DNA of 64,000 bases from Argentina anserina (GCF_933775445.1 NW_026089494.1:1-64000), one strand, 5' to 3'. Positions 42,175 to 56,311 are shown, counted from the first letter of the stretch. Translations and numbers: made by a program. The notes: generated from the sequence alone by a model not told the origin.

Positions 42175-45100
42175 TCAAACGAGAATTGAAAAGATACTCA
42201 AAGTGCAATAGTAAACATACTCAAACGATAGAAAGATACTCAGTTTGAAAGAAACACACGCCCACACTGGAAACACTCTCAAATTCAAGAAAAACTCGCA
42301 TCGAAAGCCGTTCAGAAAGATACTCAAACGAGAATTGAAAAGATACTCAAAGTGCAATAGTAAACATACTCAAACGATAGAAAGATACTCAGTTTGAAAG
42401 AAACACACGGCCACACTGGAAACACTCTCACATTCAATAAAAACTCGCATCAGAAAGGCTTACAGAAAGATACTCAAACGAGAATTGAAAAGATACTCAA
42501 AGTGCAATAGTAAACATACTCAAACGATAGAAAGATACTCAGTTTGAAAGAAACACACGCCCACACTGGAAACACTCTCAAATTCAATAGAAACTCGCAT
42601 CAAAAAGGCTTACAGAAAGATACTCAAACGAGAATTGAAAAGATACTCAAATTGCAATAGTAAACATACTCAAACGATAGAAAGATACTCAGTTTGAAAG
42701 AAACACACGCCCACACTGGAAACACTCTCAAATTCAAGAAAAACTCGCATCAGAAAGCCGTTCAGAAACATACTCAAACGGGAATTGAAAAGATACTCAA
42801 AGTGCAATAGTAAACATACTCAAACGATAGAAAGATACTCAGTTTGAAAGAAACACACGCCCACACTGGAAACACTCTCAAATTCAAGAAAAACTCGCAT
42901 CGAAAGCCGTTCAGAAAGATACTCAAACGAGAATTGAAAAGATACTCAAATTGCAATAGTAAACATACTCAAACGATAGAAAGATACTCAGTTTGAAAGA
43001 AACACACGCCCACACTGGAAACACTCTCAAATTCAAGAGAAACGCGCATCAGAAAGCCGTTCAGAAACATACTGAAACGGGAATTGAAAAGATACTCAAA
43101 TTGCAATAGTAAACATACTCAAACGATAGAAAGATACTCAGTTTGAAAGAAACACACGGCCACACTGGAAACACTCTCACATTCAATAAAAACTCGCATC
43201 AGAAAGGCTTACAGAAAGATACTCAAACGAGAATTGAAAAGATACTCAAAGTGCAATAGTAAACATACTCAAACGATAGAAAGATACTCAGTTTGAAAGA
43301 AACACACGGCCACACTGGAAACACTCTCACATTCAATAAAAACTCGCATCAGAAAGGCTTACAGAAAGATACTCAAACGAGAATTGAAAAGATACTCAAA
43401 GTGCAATAGTAAACATACTCAAACGATAGAAAGATACTCAGTTTGAAAGAAGCACACGCCCACACAGGAAACACTCTCAAATTCAAGAAAAACTCGCATC
43501 GAAAGCCGTTCAGAAAGATACTCAAACGGGAATTGAAAAGATACTCAAAGTGCAATAGTAAACATACTCAAACGATAGAAAGATACTCAGTTTGAAAGAA
43601 ACACACGCCCACACAGGAAACACTCTCAAATTCAATAGAAACTCGCATCAAAAAGGCTTACAGAAAGATACTCAAACGAGAATTGAAAAGATACTCAAAT
43701 TGCAATAGTAAACATACTCAAACGATAGAAAGATACTCAGTTTGAAAGAAACACACGCCCACACTGGAAACACTCTCAAATTCAAGAGAAACGCGCATCA
43801 GAAAGCCGTTCAGAAACATACTGAAACGGGAATTGAAAAGATACTCAAAGTGCAATAGTAAACATACTCAAACGATAGAAAGATACTCAGTTTGAAAGAA
43901 ACACACGGCCACACTGGAAACACTCTCACATTCAATAAAAACTCGCATCAGAAAGGCTTACAGAAAGATACTCAAACGAGAATTGAAAAGATACTCAAAG
44001 TGCAATAGTAAACATACTCAAACGATAGAAAGATACTCAGTTTGAAAGAAACACACGGCCACACTGGAAACACTCTCACATTCAATAAAAACTCGCATCA
44101 GAAAGGCTTACAGAAAGATACTCAAACGAGAATTGAAAAGATACTCAAAGTGCAATAGTAAACATACTCAAACGATAGAAAGATACTCAGTTTGAAAGAA
44201 GCACACGCCCACACAGGAAACACTCTCAAATTCAAGAAAAACTCGCATCGAAAGCCGTTCAGAAAGATACTCAAACGGGAATTGAAAAGATACTCAAAGT
44301 GCAATAGTAAACATACTCAAACGATAGAAAGATACTCAGTTTGAAAGAAACACACGCCCACACAGGAAACACTCTCAAATTCAATAGAAACTCGCATCAA
44401 AAAGGCTTACAGAAAGATACTCAAACGAGAATTGAAAAGATACTCAAATTGCAATAGTAAACATACTCAAACGATAGAAAGATACTCAGTTTGAAAGAAA
44501 CACACGCCCACACTGGAAACACTCTCAAATTCAAGAAAAACTCGCATCAGAAAGCCGTTCAGAAACAAACTCAAACGGGAATTGAAAAGATACTCAAAGT
44601 GCAATAGTAAACATACTCAAACGATAGAAAGATACTCAGTTTGAAAGAAACACACGCCCACACTGGAAACACTCTCAAATTCAATAGAAACTAGCATCAG
44701 AAAGGCTTACAGAAAGATACTCAAACGAGAATTGAAAAGATACTCAAATTGCAATAGTAAACATACTCAAACGATAGAAAGATACTCAGTTTGAAAGAAA
44801 CACACGCCCACACTGGAAACACTCTCAAATTCAATAGAAACTCGCATCAGAAAGGCTTACAGAAAGATACTCAAACGAGAATTGAAAAGATACTCAAATT
44901 GCAATAGTAAACATACTCAAACGATAGAAAGATACTCAGTTTGAAAGAAACACACGCCCACACTGGAAACACTCTCAAATTCAATAGAAACTCGCATCAC
45001 AAAGGCTTACAGAAAGATACTCAAACGAGAATTGAAAAGATACTCAAATTGCAATAGTAAACATACTCAAACGATAGAAAGATACTCAGTTTGAAAGAAA

Positions 45101-46550
45101 CACACGCCCACACTGGAAACACTCTCAAATTCAATAGAAACTCGCATCACAAAGGCTTACAGAAAGATACTCAAACGGGAATTGAAAAGATACTCAAATT
45201 GCAATAGTAAACATACTCAAACGATAGAAAGATACTCAGTTTGAAAGAAACACACGCCCACACTGGAAACACTCTCAAATTCAATAGAAACTCGCATCAG
45301 AAAGGCTTACAGAAAGATACTCAAACGAGAATTGAAAAGATACTCAAATTGCAATAGTAAACATACTCAAACGATAGAAAGATACTCAGTTTGAAAGAAA
45401 CACACGCCCACACTGGAAACACTCTCAAATTCAATAGAAACTCGCATCACAAAGGCTTACAGAAAGATACTCAAACGAGAATTGAAAAGATACTCAAAGT
45501 GCAATAGTAAACATACTCAAACGATAGAAAGATACTCAGTTTGAAAGAAACACACGCCCACACTGGAAACACTCTCAAATTCAAGAAAAACTCGCATCGA
45601 AAGCCGTTCAGAAAGATACTCAAACGAGAATTGAAAAGATACTCAAAGTGCAATAGTAAACATACTCAAACGATAGAAAGATACTCAGTTTGAAAGAAAC
45701 ACACGGCCACACTGGAAACACTCTCACATTCAATAAAAACTCGCATCAGAAAGGCTTACAGAAAGATACTCAAACGAGAATTGAAAAGATACTCAAAGTG
45801 CAATAGTAAACATACTCAAACGATAGAAAGATACTCAGTTTGAAAGAAACACACGCCCACACTGGAAACACTCTCAAATTCAATAGAAACTCGCATCAAA
45901 AAGGCTTACAGAAAGATACTCAAACGAGAATTGAAAAGATACTCAAATTGCAATAGTAAACATACTCAAACGATAGAAAGATACTCAGTTTGAAAGAAAC
46001 ACACGCCCCACACTGGAAACACTCTCAAATTCAAGAAAAACTCGCATCAGAAAGCCGTTCAGAAACATACTCAAACGGGAATTGAAAAGATACTCAAAGT
46101 GCAATAGTAAACATACTCAAACGATAGAAAGATACTCAGTTTGAAAGAAACACACGCCCACACTGGAAACACTCTCAAATTCAAGAAAAACTCGCATCGA
46201 AAGCCGTTCAGAAAGATACTCAAACGAGAATTGAAAAGATACTCAAATTGCAATAGTAAACATACTCAAACGATAGAAAGATACTCAGTTTGAAAGAAAC
46301 ACACGCCCACACTGGAAACACTCTCAAATTCAAGAGAAACGCGCATCAGAAAGCCGTTCAGAAACATACTGAAACGGGAATTGAAAAGATACTCAAAATG
46401 CAATAGTAAACATACTCAAACGATAGAAAGATACTCAGTTTGAAAAAAACACACGGCCACACTGGAAACACTCTCACATTCAATAAAAACTCGCATCAGA
46501 AAGGCTTACAGAAAGATACTCAAACGAGAATTGAAAAGATACTCAAAGTG
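42175..46550 (+). repeat. About 3.3-kb duplication with an internal 749-bp (5-monomer) repeat
   Basis: Monomer order from about 42,175 to 43,250 recurs at 45,471 to 46,550, offset 3,296-3,297. The extra base is an inserted C (CGCCCCACAC) near 46,007. Between them, a five-monomer module containing GAAACGCGCATC and GAAGCACACGCCC monomers is repeated at 749 bp (43,373 and 44,122). Confidence 0.7.
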
Positions 46551-47449
46551 CAATAGTAAACATACTCAAACGATAGAAAGATACTCAGTTTGAAAGAAAC
46601 ACACGGCCACACTGGAAACACTCTCACATTCAATAAAAACTCGCATCAGAAAGGCTTACAGAAAGATACTCAAACGAGAATTGAAAAGATACTCAAATTG
46701 CAATAGTAAACATACTCAAACGATAGAAAGATACTCAGTTTGAAAGAAACACACGCCCACACTGGAAACACTCTCAAATTCAATAGAAACTCGCATCACA
46801 AAGGCTTACAGAAAGATACTCAAACGAGAATTGAAAAGATACTCAAATTGCAATAGTAAACATACTCAAACGATAGAAAGATACTCAGTTTGAAAGAAAC
46901 ACACGCCCACACTGGAAACACTCTCAAATTCAAGAAAAACTCGCATCGAAAGCCGTTCAGAAAGATACTCAAACGAGAATTGAAAAGATACTCAAATTGC
47001 AATAGTAAACATACTCAAACGATAGAAAGATACTCAGTTTGAAAGAAACACACGCCCACACTGGAAACACTCTCAAATTCAAGAGAAACTCGCATCAGAA
47101 AGCCGTTCAGAAACATACTCAAACGGGAATTGAAAAGATACTCAAAGTGCAATAGTAAACATACTCAAACGATAGAAAGATACTCAGTTTGAAAGAAACA
47201 CACGGCCACACTGGAAACATTCTCACATTCAATAAAAACTCGCATCAGAAAGGCTTACAGAAAGATACTCAAACGAGAATTGAAAAGATACTCAAAGTGC
47301 AATAGTAAACATACTCAAACGATAGAAAGATACTCAGTTTGAAAGAAACACATGCCCACACAGGAAACACTCTCAAATTCAAGAAAAACTCGCATCGAAA
47401 GCCGTTCAGAAAGATACTCAAACGAGAATTGAAAAGATACTCAAAGTGC

Positions 47450-50400
47450 AATAGTAAACATACTCAAACGATAGAAAGATACTCAGTTTGAAAGAAACAC
47501 ACGCCCACACTGGAAACACTCTCAAATTCAATAGAAACTCGCATCAAAAAGGCTTACAGAAAGATACTCAAACGAGAATTGAAAAGATACTCAAATTGCA
47601 ATAGTAAACATACTCAAACGATAGAAAGACTCTCAGTTTGAAAGAAACACACGCCCACACTGGAAACACTCTCAAATTCAAGAAAAACTCGCATCAGAAA
47701 GCCGTTCAGAAACAAACTCAAACGGGAATTGAAAAGATACTCAAAGTGCAATAGTAAACATACTCAAACGATAGAAAGATACTCAGTTTGAAAGAAACAC
47801 ACGCCCACACTGGAAACACTCTCAAATTCAAGAAAAACTCGCATCGAAAGCCGTTCAGAAAGATACTCAAACGAGAATTGAAAAGATACTCAAATTGCAA
47901 TAGTAAACATACTCAAACGATAGAAAGATACTAAGTTTGAAAGAAACACACGCCCACACTGGAAACACTCTCAAATTCAAGAGAAACTCGCATCAGAAAG
48001 CCGTTCAGAAACATACTCAAACGGGAATTGAAAAGATACTCAAAGTGCAATAGTAAACATACTCAAACGATAGAAAGATACTCAGTTTGAAAGAAACACA
48101 CGGCCACACTGGAAACACTCTCACATTCAATAAAAACTCGCATCAGAAAGGCTTACAGAAAGATACTCAAACGAGAATTGAAAAGATACTCAAAGTGCAA
48201 TAGTAAACATACTCAAACGATAGAAAGATACTCAGTTTGAAAGAAGCACACGCCCACACAGGAAACACTCTCAAATTCAAGAAAAACTCGCATCGAAAGC
48301 CGTTCAGAAAGATACTCAAACGAGAATTGAAAAGATACTCAAAGTGCAATAGTAAACATACTCAAACGATAGAAAGATACTCAGTTTGAAAGAAACACAC
48401 GCCCACACTGGAAACACTCTCAAATTCAATAGAAACTCGCATCAAAAAGGCTTACAGAAAGATACTCAAACGAGAATTGAAAAGATACTCAAATTGCAAT
48501 AGTAAACATACTCAAACGATAGAAAGACTCTCAGTTTGAAAGAAACACACGCCCACACTGGAAACACTCTCAAATTCAAGAGAAACTCGCATCAGAAAGC
48601 CGTTTGGAAACATACTCAAACGGGAATTGAAAAGATACTCAAAGTGCAATAGTAAACATACTCAAACGATAGAAAGATACTCAGTTTGAAAGAAACACAC
48701 GGCCACACTGGAAACACTCTCACATTCAATAAAAACTCGCATCAGAAAGGCTTACAGAAAGATACTCAAACGAGAATTGAAAAGATACTCAAAGTGCAAT
48801 AGTAAACATACTCAAACGATAGAAAGATACTCAGTTTGAAAGAAACACACGCCCACACAGGAAACACTCTCAAATTCAAGAAAAACTCGCATCGAAAGCC
48901 GTTCAGAAAGATACTCAAACGAGAATTGAAAAGATACTCAAATTGCAATAGTAAACATACTCAAACGATAGAAAGATACTCAGTTTGAAAGAAACACACG
49001 CCCACACTGGAAACACTCTCAAATTCAAGAAAAACTCGCATCGAAAGCCGTTCAGAAAGATACTCAAACGAGAATTGAAAAGATACTCAAATTGCAATAG
49101 TAAACATACTCAAACGATAGAAAGATACTCAGTTTGAAAGAAACACACGCCCACACTGGAAACACTCTCAAATTCAAGAGAAACTCGCATCAGAAAGCCG
49201 TTCAGAAACATACTCAAACGGGAATTGAAAAGATACTCAAAGTGCAATAGTAAACATACTCAAACGATAGAAAGATACTCAGTTTGAAAGAAACACACGG
49301 CCACACTGGAAACACTCTCACATTCAATAAAAACTCGCATCAGAAAGGCTTACAGAAAGATACTCAAACGAGAATTGAAAAGATACTCAAAGTGCAATAG
49401 TAAACATACTCAAACGATAGAAAGACTCTCAGTTTGAAAGAAACACACGCCCACACTGGAAACACTCTCAAATTCAAGAGAAACTCGCATCAGAAAGCCG
49501 TTTGGAAACATACTCAAACGGGAATTGAAAAGATACTCAAAGTGCAATAGTAAACATACTCAAACGATAGAAAGATACTCAGTTTGAAAGAAACACACGC
49601 CCACACTGGAAACACTCTCAAATTCAATAGAAACTCGCATCAAAAAGGCTTACAGAAAGATACTCAAACGAGAATTGAAAAGATACTCAAATTGCAATAG
49701 TAAACATACTCAAACGATAGAAAGATACTCAGTTTGAAAGAAACACACGCCCACACTGGAAACACTCTCAAATTCAAGAAAAACTCGCATCAGAAAGCCG
49801 TTCAGAAACATACTCAAACGGGAATTGAAAAGATACTCAAAGTGCAATAGTAAACATACTCAAACGATAGAAAGATACTCAGTTTGAAAGAAACACACGG
49901 CCACACTGGAAACACTCTCATCACATTCAATAAAAACTCGCATCAGAAAGGCTTACAGAAAGATACTCAAACGAGAATTGAAAAGATACTCAAAGTGCAA
50001 TAGTAAACATACTCAAACGATAGAAAGATACTCAGTTTGAAAGAAACACACGCCCACACTGGAAACACTCTCAAATTCAATAGAAACTCGCATCAAAAAG
50101 GCTTACAGAAAGATACTCAAACGAGAATTGAAAAGATACTCAAATTGCAATAGTAAACATACTCAAACGATAGAAAGATACTCAGTTTGAAAGAAACACA
50201 CGCCCACACTGGAAACACTCTCAAATTCAAGAAAAACTCGCATCGAAAGCCGTTTAGAAAGATACTCAAACGAGAATTGAAAAGATACTCAAATTGCAAT
50301 AGTAAACATACTCAAACGATAGAAAGATACTCAGTTTGAAAGAAACACACGGCCACACTGGAAACACTCTCACATTCAATAAAAACTCGCATCAGAAAGG

Positions 50401-53000
50401 CTTACAGAAAGATACTCAAACGAGAATTGAAAAGATACTCAAAGTGCAATAGTAAACATACTCAAACGATAGAAAGATACTCAGTTTGAAAGAAACACAC
50501 GCCCACACTGGAAACACTCTCAAATTCAAGAAAAACTCGCATCGAAAGCCGTTCAGAAAGATACTCAAACGAGAATTGAAAAGATACTCAAATTGCAATA
50601 GTAAACACACTCAAACGATAGAAAGATACTCAGTTTGAAAGAAACACACGCCCACACTGGAAACACTCTCAAATTCAAGAGAAACTCGCATCAGAAAGCC
50701 GTTCAGAAACATACTCAAACGGGAATTGAAAAGATACTCAAAGTGCAATAGTAAACATACTCAAACGATAGAAAGATACTCAGTTTGAAAGAAACACACG
50801 GCCACACTGGAAACACTCTCACATTCAATAAAAACTCGCATCAGAAAGGCTTACAGAAAGATACTCAAACGAGAATTGAAAAGATACTCAAAGTGCAATA
50901 GTAAACATACTCAAACGATAGAAAGATACTCAGTTTGAAAGAAACACACGCCCACACTGGAAACACTCTCAAATTCAAGAGAAACTCGCATCAGAAAGCC
51001 GTTCAGAAACATACTCAAACGGGAATTGAAAAGATACTCAAAGTGCAATAGTAAACATACTCAAACGATAGAAAGATACTAAGTTTGAAAGAAACACACG
51101 GCCACACTGGAAACACTCTCACATTCAATAAAAACTCGCATCAGAAAGGCTTACAGAAAGATACTCAAACGAGAATTGAAAAGATACTCAAAGTGCAATA
51201 GTAAACATACTCAAACGATAGAAAGATACTCAGTTTGAAAGAAACACACGCCCACACAGGAAACACTCTCAAATTCAAGAAAAACTCGCATCGAAAGCCG
51301 TTAAGAAAGATACTCAAACGAGAATTGAAAAGATACTCAAAGTGCAATAGTAAACATACTCAAACGATAGAAAGATACTCAGTTTGAAAGAAACACACGC
51401 CCACACTGGAAACACTCTCAAATTCAATAGAAACTCGCATCAAAAAGGCTTACAGAAAGATACTCAAACGAGAATTGAAAAGATACTCAAATTGCAATAG
51501 TAAACATACTCAAACGATAGAAAGATACTCAGTTTGAAAGAAACACACGCCCACACTGGAAACACTCTCAAAATCAAGAAAAACTCGCATCAGAAAGCCG
51601 TTCAGAAACATACTCAAACGGGAATTGAAAAGATACTCAAAGTGCAATAGTAAACATACTCAAACGATAGAAAGATACTCAGTTTGAAAGAAACACACGC
51701 CGACACTGGAAACACTCTCAAATTCAATAGAAACTCGCATCAGAAAGGCTTACAGAAAGATACTCAAACGAGAATTAAAAAGATACTCAAATTGCAATAG
51801 TAAACATACTCAAACGATAGAAAGATACTCAGTTTGAAAGAAACACACGCCCACACTGGAAACACTCTCAAATTCAATAGAAACTCGCATCAGAAAGGCT
51901 TACAGAAAGATACTCAAACGAGAATTGAAAAGATACTCAAATTGCAATAGTAAACATACTCAAACGATAGAAAGATACTCAGTTTGAAAGAAACACACGC
52001 CCACACTGGAAACACTCTCAAATTCAAGAAAAACTCGCATCGAAAGCCGTTCAGAAAGATACTCAAACGAGAATTGAAAAGATACTCAAATTGCAATAGT
52101 AAACACACTCAAACGATAGAAAGATACTCAGTTTGAAAGAAACACACGCCCACACTGGAAACACTCTCAAATTCAAGAGAAACTCGCATCAGAAAGCCGT
52201 TCAGAAACATACTCAAACGGGAATTGAAAAGATACTCAAAGTGCAATAGTAAACATACTCAAACGATAGAAAGATACTCAGTTTGAAAGAAACACACGGC
52301 CACACTGGAAACACTCTCACATTCAATAAAAACTCGCATCAGAAAGGCTTACAGAAAGATACTCAAACGAGAATTGAAAAGATACTCAAAGTGCAATAGT
52401 AAACATACTCAAACGATAGAAAGATACTCAGTTTGAAAGAAACACACGCCCACACAGGAAACACTCTCAAATTCAAGAAAAACTCGCATCGAAAGCCGTT
52501 CAGAAAGATACTCAAACGAGAATTGAAAAGATACTCAAAGTGCAATAGTAAACATACTCAAACGATAGAAAGATACTCAGTTTGAAAGAAACACACGCCC
52601 ACACTGGAAACACTCTCAAATTCAATAGAAACTCGCATCAAAAAGGCTTACAGAAAGATACTCAAACGAGAATTGAAAAGATACTCAAAGTGCAATAGTA
52701 AACATACTCAAACGATAGAAAGATACTCAGTTTGAAAGAAACACACGCCCACACTGGAAACACTCTCAAATTCAAGAGAAACTCGCATCAGAAAGCCGTT
52801 CAGAAACATACTCAAACGGGAATTGAAAAGATACTCAAAGTGCAATAGTAAACATACTCAAACGATAGAAAGATACTCAGTTTGAAAGAAACACACGGCC
52901 ACACTGGAAACACTCTCACATTCAATAAAAACTCGCATCAGAAAGGCTTACAGAAAGATACTCAAACGAGAATTGAAAAGATACTCAAAGTGCAATAGTA
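47450..53000 (+). repeat. Array segment with short, imperfect 6- to 10-monomer repeats
   Basis: No single HOR dominates here. A marker CCGTTTGGAAAC recurs at about 898 bp (48,602 and 49,500). The CACACAGG monomers near 51,165 and 52,363 are 1,198 bp apart, and the AACACACTCAAACG variant near 50,605 and 52,104 is about 1,498 bp apart. No insertion or gene is present. Confidence 0.6.
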
Positions 53001-53039
53001 AACATACTCAAACGATAGAAAGATACTCAGTTTGAAAGA

Positions 53040-55142
53040 AACACACGCCCACACAGGAAACACTCTCAAATTCAAGAAAAACTCGCATCGAAAGCCGTTC
53101 AGAAAGATACTCAAACGAGAATTGAAAAGATACTCAAAGTGCAATAGTAAACATACTCAAACGATGAAAAGATACTCAGTTTGAAAGAAACACACGTCCA
53201 CACTGGAAACACTCTCAAATTCATTAGAAACTCGCATCAAAAAGGCTTACAGAAAGATACTCAAACGAGAATTGAAAAGATACTCAAATTGCAATAGTAA
53301 ACATACTCAAACGATAGAAAGATACTCAGTTTGAAAGAAACACACGCCCACACTGGAAACACTCTCAAATTCAATAGAAACTCGCATCAGAAAGGCTTAC
53401 AGAAAGATACTCAAACGAGAATTGAAAAGATACTCAAATTGCAATAGTAAACATACTCAAACGATAGAAAGATACTCAGTTTGAAAGAAACACACGCCCA
53501 CACTGGAAACACTCTCAAATTCAATAGAAACTCGCATCAGAAAGGCTTACAGAAAGATACTCAAACGAGAATTGAAAAGATACTCAAAGTGCAATAGTAA
53601 ACATACTCAAACGATAGAAAGATACTCAGTTTGAAAGAAACACACTCCCACACTGGAAACACTCTCAAATTCAAGAGAAACTCGCATCAGAAAACCGTTC
53701 AGAAACATACTCAAACGAGAATTGAAAAGATACTGAAAGTGCAATAGTAAACATACTCAAACGATAGAAAGATACTCAGTTTGAAAGAAACACACGCCCA
53801 CACTTGAAACAATCTCAAATTCAAGAAAAACTCGCATCGAAAGCCATTTAGAAAGATACTCAAACGAGAATTGAAAAGATACTCAAATTGCAATAGTAAA
53901 CATACTCAAACGATAGAAAGATACTCAGTTTGAAAGAAACACACGCCCACACAGGAAACACTCTCAAATTCAAGAACAACTCGCATCGAAAGCCGTTCAG
54001 AAAGATACTCAAACGAGAATTGAAAAGATACTCAAAGTGCAATAGTAAACATACTCAAACGATAAAAAGATACTCAGTTTGAAAGAAACACACGCCCACA
54101 CTGGAAACACTCTCAAATTCTATAGAAACTCGCATCAGAAAGGCTTACAGAAAGATACTCAAACGAGAATTGAAAAGATACTCAAATTGCAATAGTAAAC
54201 ATACTCAAACGATAGAAAGATACTCAGTTTGAAAGAAACACACGCCCACACAGGAAACACTCTCAAATTCAAGAAAAACTCGCATCAGAAAGCCGTTCAG
54301 AAACATACTCAAACGGGAATTGAAAAGATACTCAAAGTGCAATAGTAAACATACTCAAATGATAGAAAGATTCTCAGTTTGAAAGAAACACACGCCCACA
54401 CTGGAAACACTCTCAAATTCAATAGAAACTCGCATCAGAAAGGCTTACAGAAAGATACTCAAACGAGAATTGAAAAGATACTCAAATTGCAATAGTAAAC
54501 ATACTCAAACGATAGAAAGATACTCAGTTTGAAAGAAACACACGCCCACACAGGAAACACTCTCAAATTCAAGAAAAACTCGCATCGAAAGCCGTTCAGA
54601 AAGATACTCAAACGAGAATTGAAAAGATACTCAAAGTGCAATAGTAAACATACTCAAACGATGAAAAGATACTCAGTTTGAAAGAAACACACGTCCACAC
54701 TGGAAACACTCTCAAATTCATTAGAAACTCGCATCAAAAAGGCTTACAGAAAGATACTCAAACGAGAATTGAAAAGATACTCAAATTGCAATAGTAAACA
54801 TACTCAAACGATAGAAAGATACTCAGTTTGAAAGAAACACACGCCCACACTGGAAACACTCTCAAATTCAATAGAAACTCGCATCAGAAAGGCTTACAGA
54901 AAGATACTCAAACGAGAATTGAAAAGATACTCAAATTGCAATAGTAAACATACTCAAACGATAGAAAGATACTCAGTTTGAAAGAAACACACGCCCACAC
55001 TGGAAACACTCTCAAATTCAAGAAAAACTCGCATCGAAAGCCGTTCAGAAAGATACTCAAACGAGAATTGAAAAGATACTCAAATTGCAATAGTAAACAT
55101 ACTCAAACGATAGAAAGATACTCAGTTTGAAAGAAACACACG
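53040..55142 (+). repeat. 1,498-bp (10-monomer) repeat adjoining the LTR
   Basis: ACGATGAAAAGATAC (near 53,163 and 54,660), CACACGTCCACAC (near 53,195 and 54,692) and ATTCATTAGAAAC (near 53,220 and 54,718) recur at 1,497-1,498 bp. The unit between them has many private substitutions, such as CACACTCCC at 53,643, AAAACCGTTC at 53,693, CACTTGAAACAATC at 53,802 and GCCATTTAG at 53,844. Confidence 0.75.
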
Positions 55143-55147
55143 CCCAC
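55143..55147 (+). other. Left target-site duplication (CCCAC)
   Basis: Five bases of satellite immediately before the LTR terminus. Together with CCCAG on the right side this is a 5-bp target-site duplication with one mismatch. Removing the LTR and one copy restores CGCCCACACTGG, the standard monomer sequence. Confidence 0.8.
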
Positions 55148-55515
55148 TGATAGGAGCACAAAGTGTGACGTTCTTAATGCGTTTATGCCCTATTCTTACT
55201 CTTTGTTACCTCTTATTTAGTATGTTTTAGTTTCTTTTGTATGAATAATTGTTTAGGTAGAGCTTATATCAATTATAAGTGAATTGATGATGAAATCGTG
55301 CTAAGTGTTAAGAATCCTTGTTGATATATGTTTCCTTGTTCGAGTAGGATTCATGCTTTCGTATTTCTTTGTTTCTAACGTACTTATTCTTATTAGGAAA
55401 TACCAATCCATATTTGAGAAGGAAAGCTTCCTAGTTCCACAAGGAAAAAGGAGAAGAAGATTTGCACTTAAAAGCCCAATCAATGCAAGAATGAAAATGC
55501 TGTCAAGATTCGTAG

Positions 55516-55640
55516 TCCAACTTCGACGGGCTCCCCTGGATAGCTCCGATCGAGTTAGAAGACGTACCTTATATGGATAAAAAGCTGTGTGAGTCTAGTT
55601 TATGTAGGATTTGGAATCAAATCAATATCTTATTCCTACA
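55516..55640 (+). repeat. U3 internal duplication, copy 1
   Basis: Shares GGGCTCCCCTGGATAGCTC, ATATGGATAAAAAGC, GTCTAGTT and TTGGAATCA in order with a second block 524-525 bp downstream. The copies are clearly diverged, so the duplication is older than this insertion and probably belongs to the element family. Confidence 0.75.
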
Positions 55641-55811
55641 GGGAGATATGACCGAATCATTGCTCGGAGGTCCAGTGAACTCCGCGGAATTATCTCAGCC
55701 GTTAATTTGCTTTTGATCCAAGGGCTATGAGGGAAACTTGGGACTTTGTTCCTCCTGCATATAGAGCAAAAATATTTATCAGAATGTCCATAAATCCCTG
55801 CACCAAAGAAT

Positions 55812-55920
55812 GTCAAAGAAGGCATGCAGCAAATTAAATGACAAGAGGCAAGAAAGTCAAAGAAGGCATGCAGCAAATTTAATGAGGAGAGGTAAGAAAA
55901 ATCAAACATGGCTGCAACAA
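55812..55920 (+). repeat. 44-bp tandem repeat inside the LTR, about 2.5 copies
   Basis: GTCAAAGAAGGCATGCAGC starts at 55,812 and again at 55,856. A degenerate third copy (ATCAAACATGGCTGCAAC) begins near 55,901. The first two are nearly identical and share the following AAATT(T)AATG and GAGAGG-like tail. Confidence 0.8.
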
Positions 55921-56039
55921 ATAAGACTTTTGCTGCCTCCCTAATTCAAAGGAAGAAATTTGTGCAAAAGAAATCAGCATTAAAGGAGGAAGAAGATATG
56001 CAATCCTTATAGAAATCAGAATTCTGGCACTGCAGATCA

Positions 56040-56165
56040 TCCAACTTTGACGAGCTCCCCTGGACAGCTCAGAATGACTGAGAAAGTGCATGATATATGG
56101 ATGAAAAGCCACGGAAGTCTAGTTGAAATTGCCAGTTGGAATCATCTCAATATCTATTTTCTAGA
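56040..56165 (+). repeat. U3 internal duplication, copy 2
   Basis: Has GAGCTCCCCTGGACAGCTC, ATATGGATGAAAAGC, GTCTAGTT and TTGGAATCA at a constant 524-525 bp from copy 1, followed by TCAATATCTA. It ends about 120 bp upstream of the TATA box. Confidence 0.75.
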
Positions 56166-56281
56166 GAAAGTTATGGCCACAACAAGGGACAAAGGTCAGA
56201 TCTGCCGAATCTAGGAAACCTCAACCAATTTGGTTTCAACTTTGTGGACTTTGTGGCCATCCTCCCTTGGGTTTCTTCCTC

Positions 56282-56290
56282 TATATATAG
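56282..56290 (+). promoter_or_regulatory. TATA box of the LTR promoter
   Basis: TATATATAG preceded by a pyrimidine-rich stretch (GGTTTCTTCCTC), the usual form of plant core promoters. Transcription would be expected to start about 30 bases downstream, near 56,312-56,320 (GATCATCAAC), which would mark the U3/R boundary. This motif sets the element's orientation. Confidence 0.75.
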
Positions 56291-56311
56291 CACCTCAATT
56301 CCACAGAAAAA

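Larger units (their letters stand above)
1..55147 (+). repeat. Satellite array, left block (about 150-bp monomers)
   Basis: Head-to-tail tandem repeat with no change of orientation. The modal monomer is 150 bp, about 35% GC, and strongly asymmetric: a hand count of one consensus gives about 70 A, 27 T, 31 C and 22 G on this strand. Monomers fall into a few mixed types. One has TAGAAACTCGCATCAGAAAGG followed by CTTACAGAAAGATACTC. One has AGAAAAACTCGCATCGAAAGC then CGTTCAG and is 149 bp. One has CAGAAAGCCGTTCAGAAACA then CTCAAACGGG. One begins CACATTCAATAAAAACTCGC. Further diagnostic sites are AAGTGCAATAG versus AATTGCAATAG, CACGCCCAC versus CACGGCCAC, and CACTGG versus CACAGG. No gene is embedded. 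Reverse-strand open frames of 60-128 aa recur only because the monomer recurs. Satellite identity is certain; the family name and chromosomal location are unknown. Confidence 0.98.
55148..56311 (+). promoter_or_regulatory. LTR U3 region (inferred)
   Basis: Sequence between the 5' LTR end and the predicted transcription start, about 1.16 kb. It contains an imperfect internal duplication (about 55,516-55,630 and 56,040-56,155) and a 44-bp tandem repeat at 55,812-55,920. U3 regions of plant elements carry enhancers, and duplicated blocks within them are common. No specific factor site is claimed. Confidence 0.6.
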
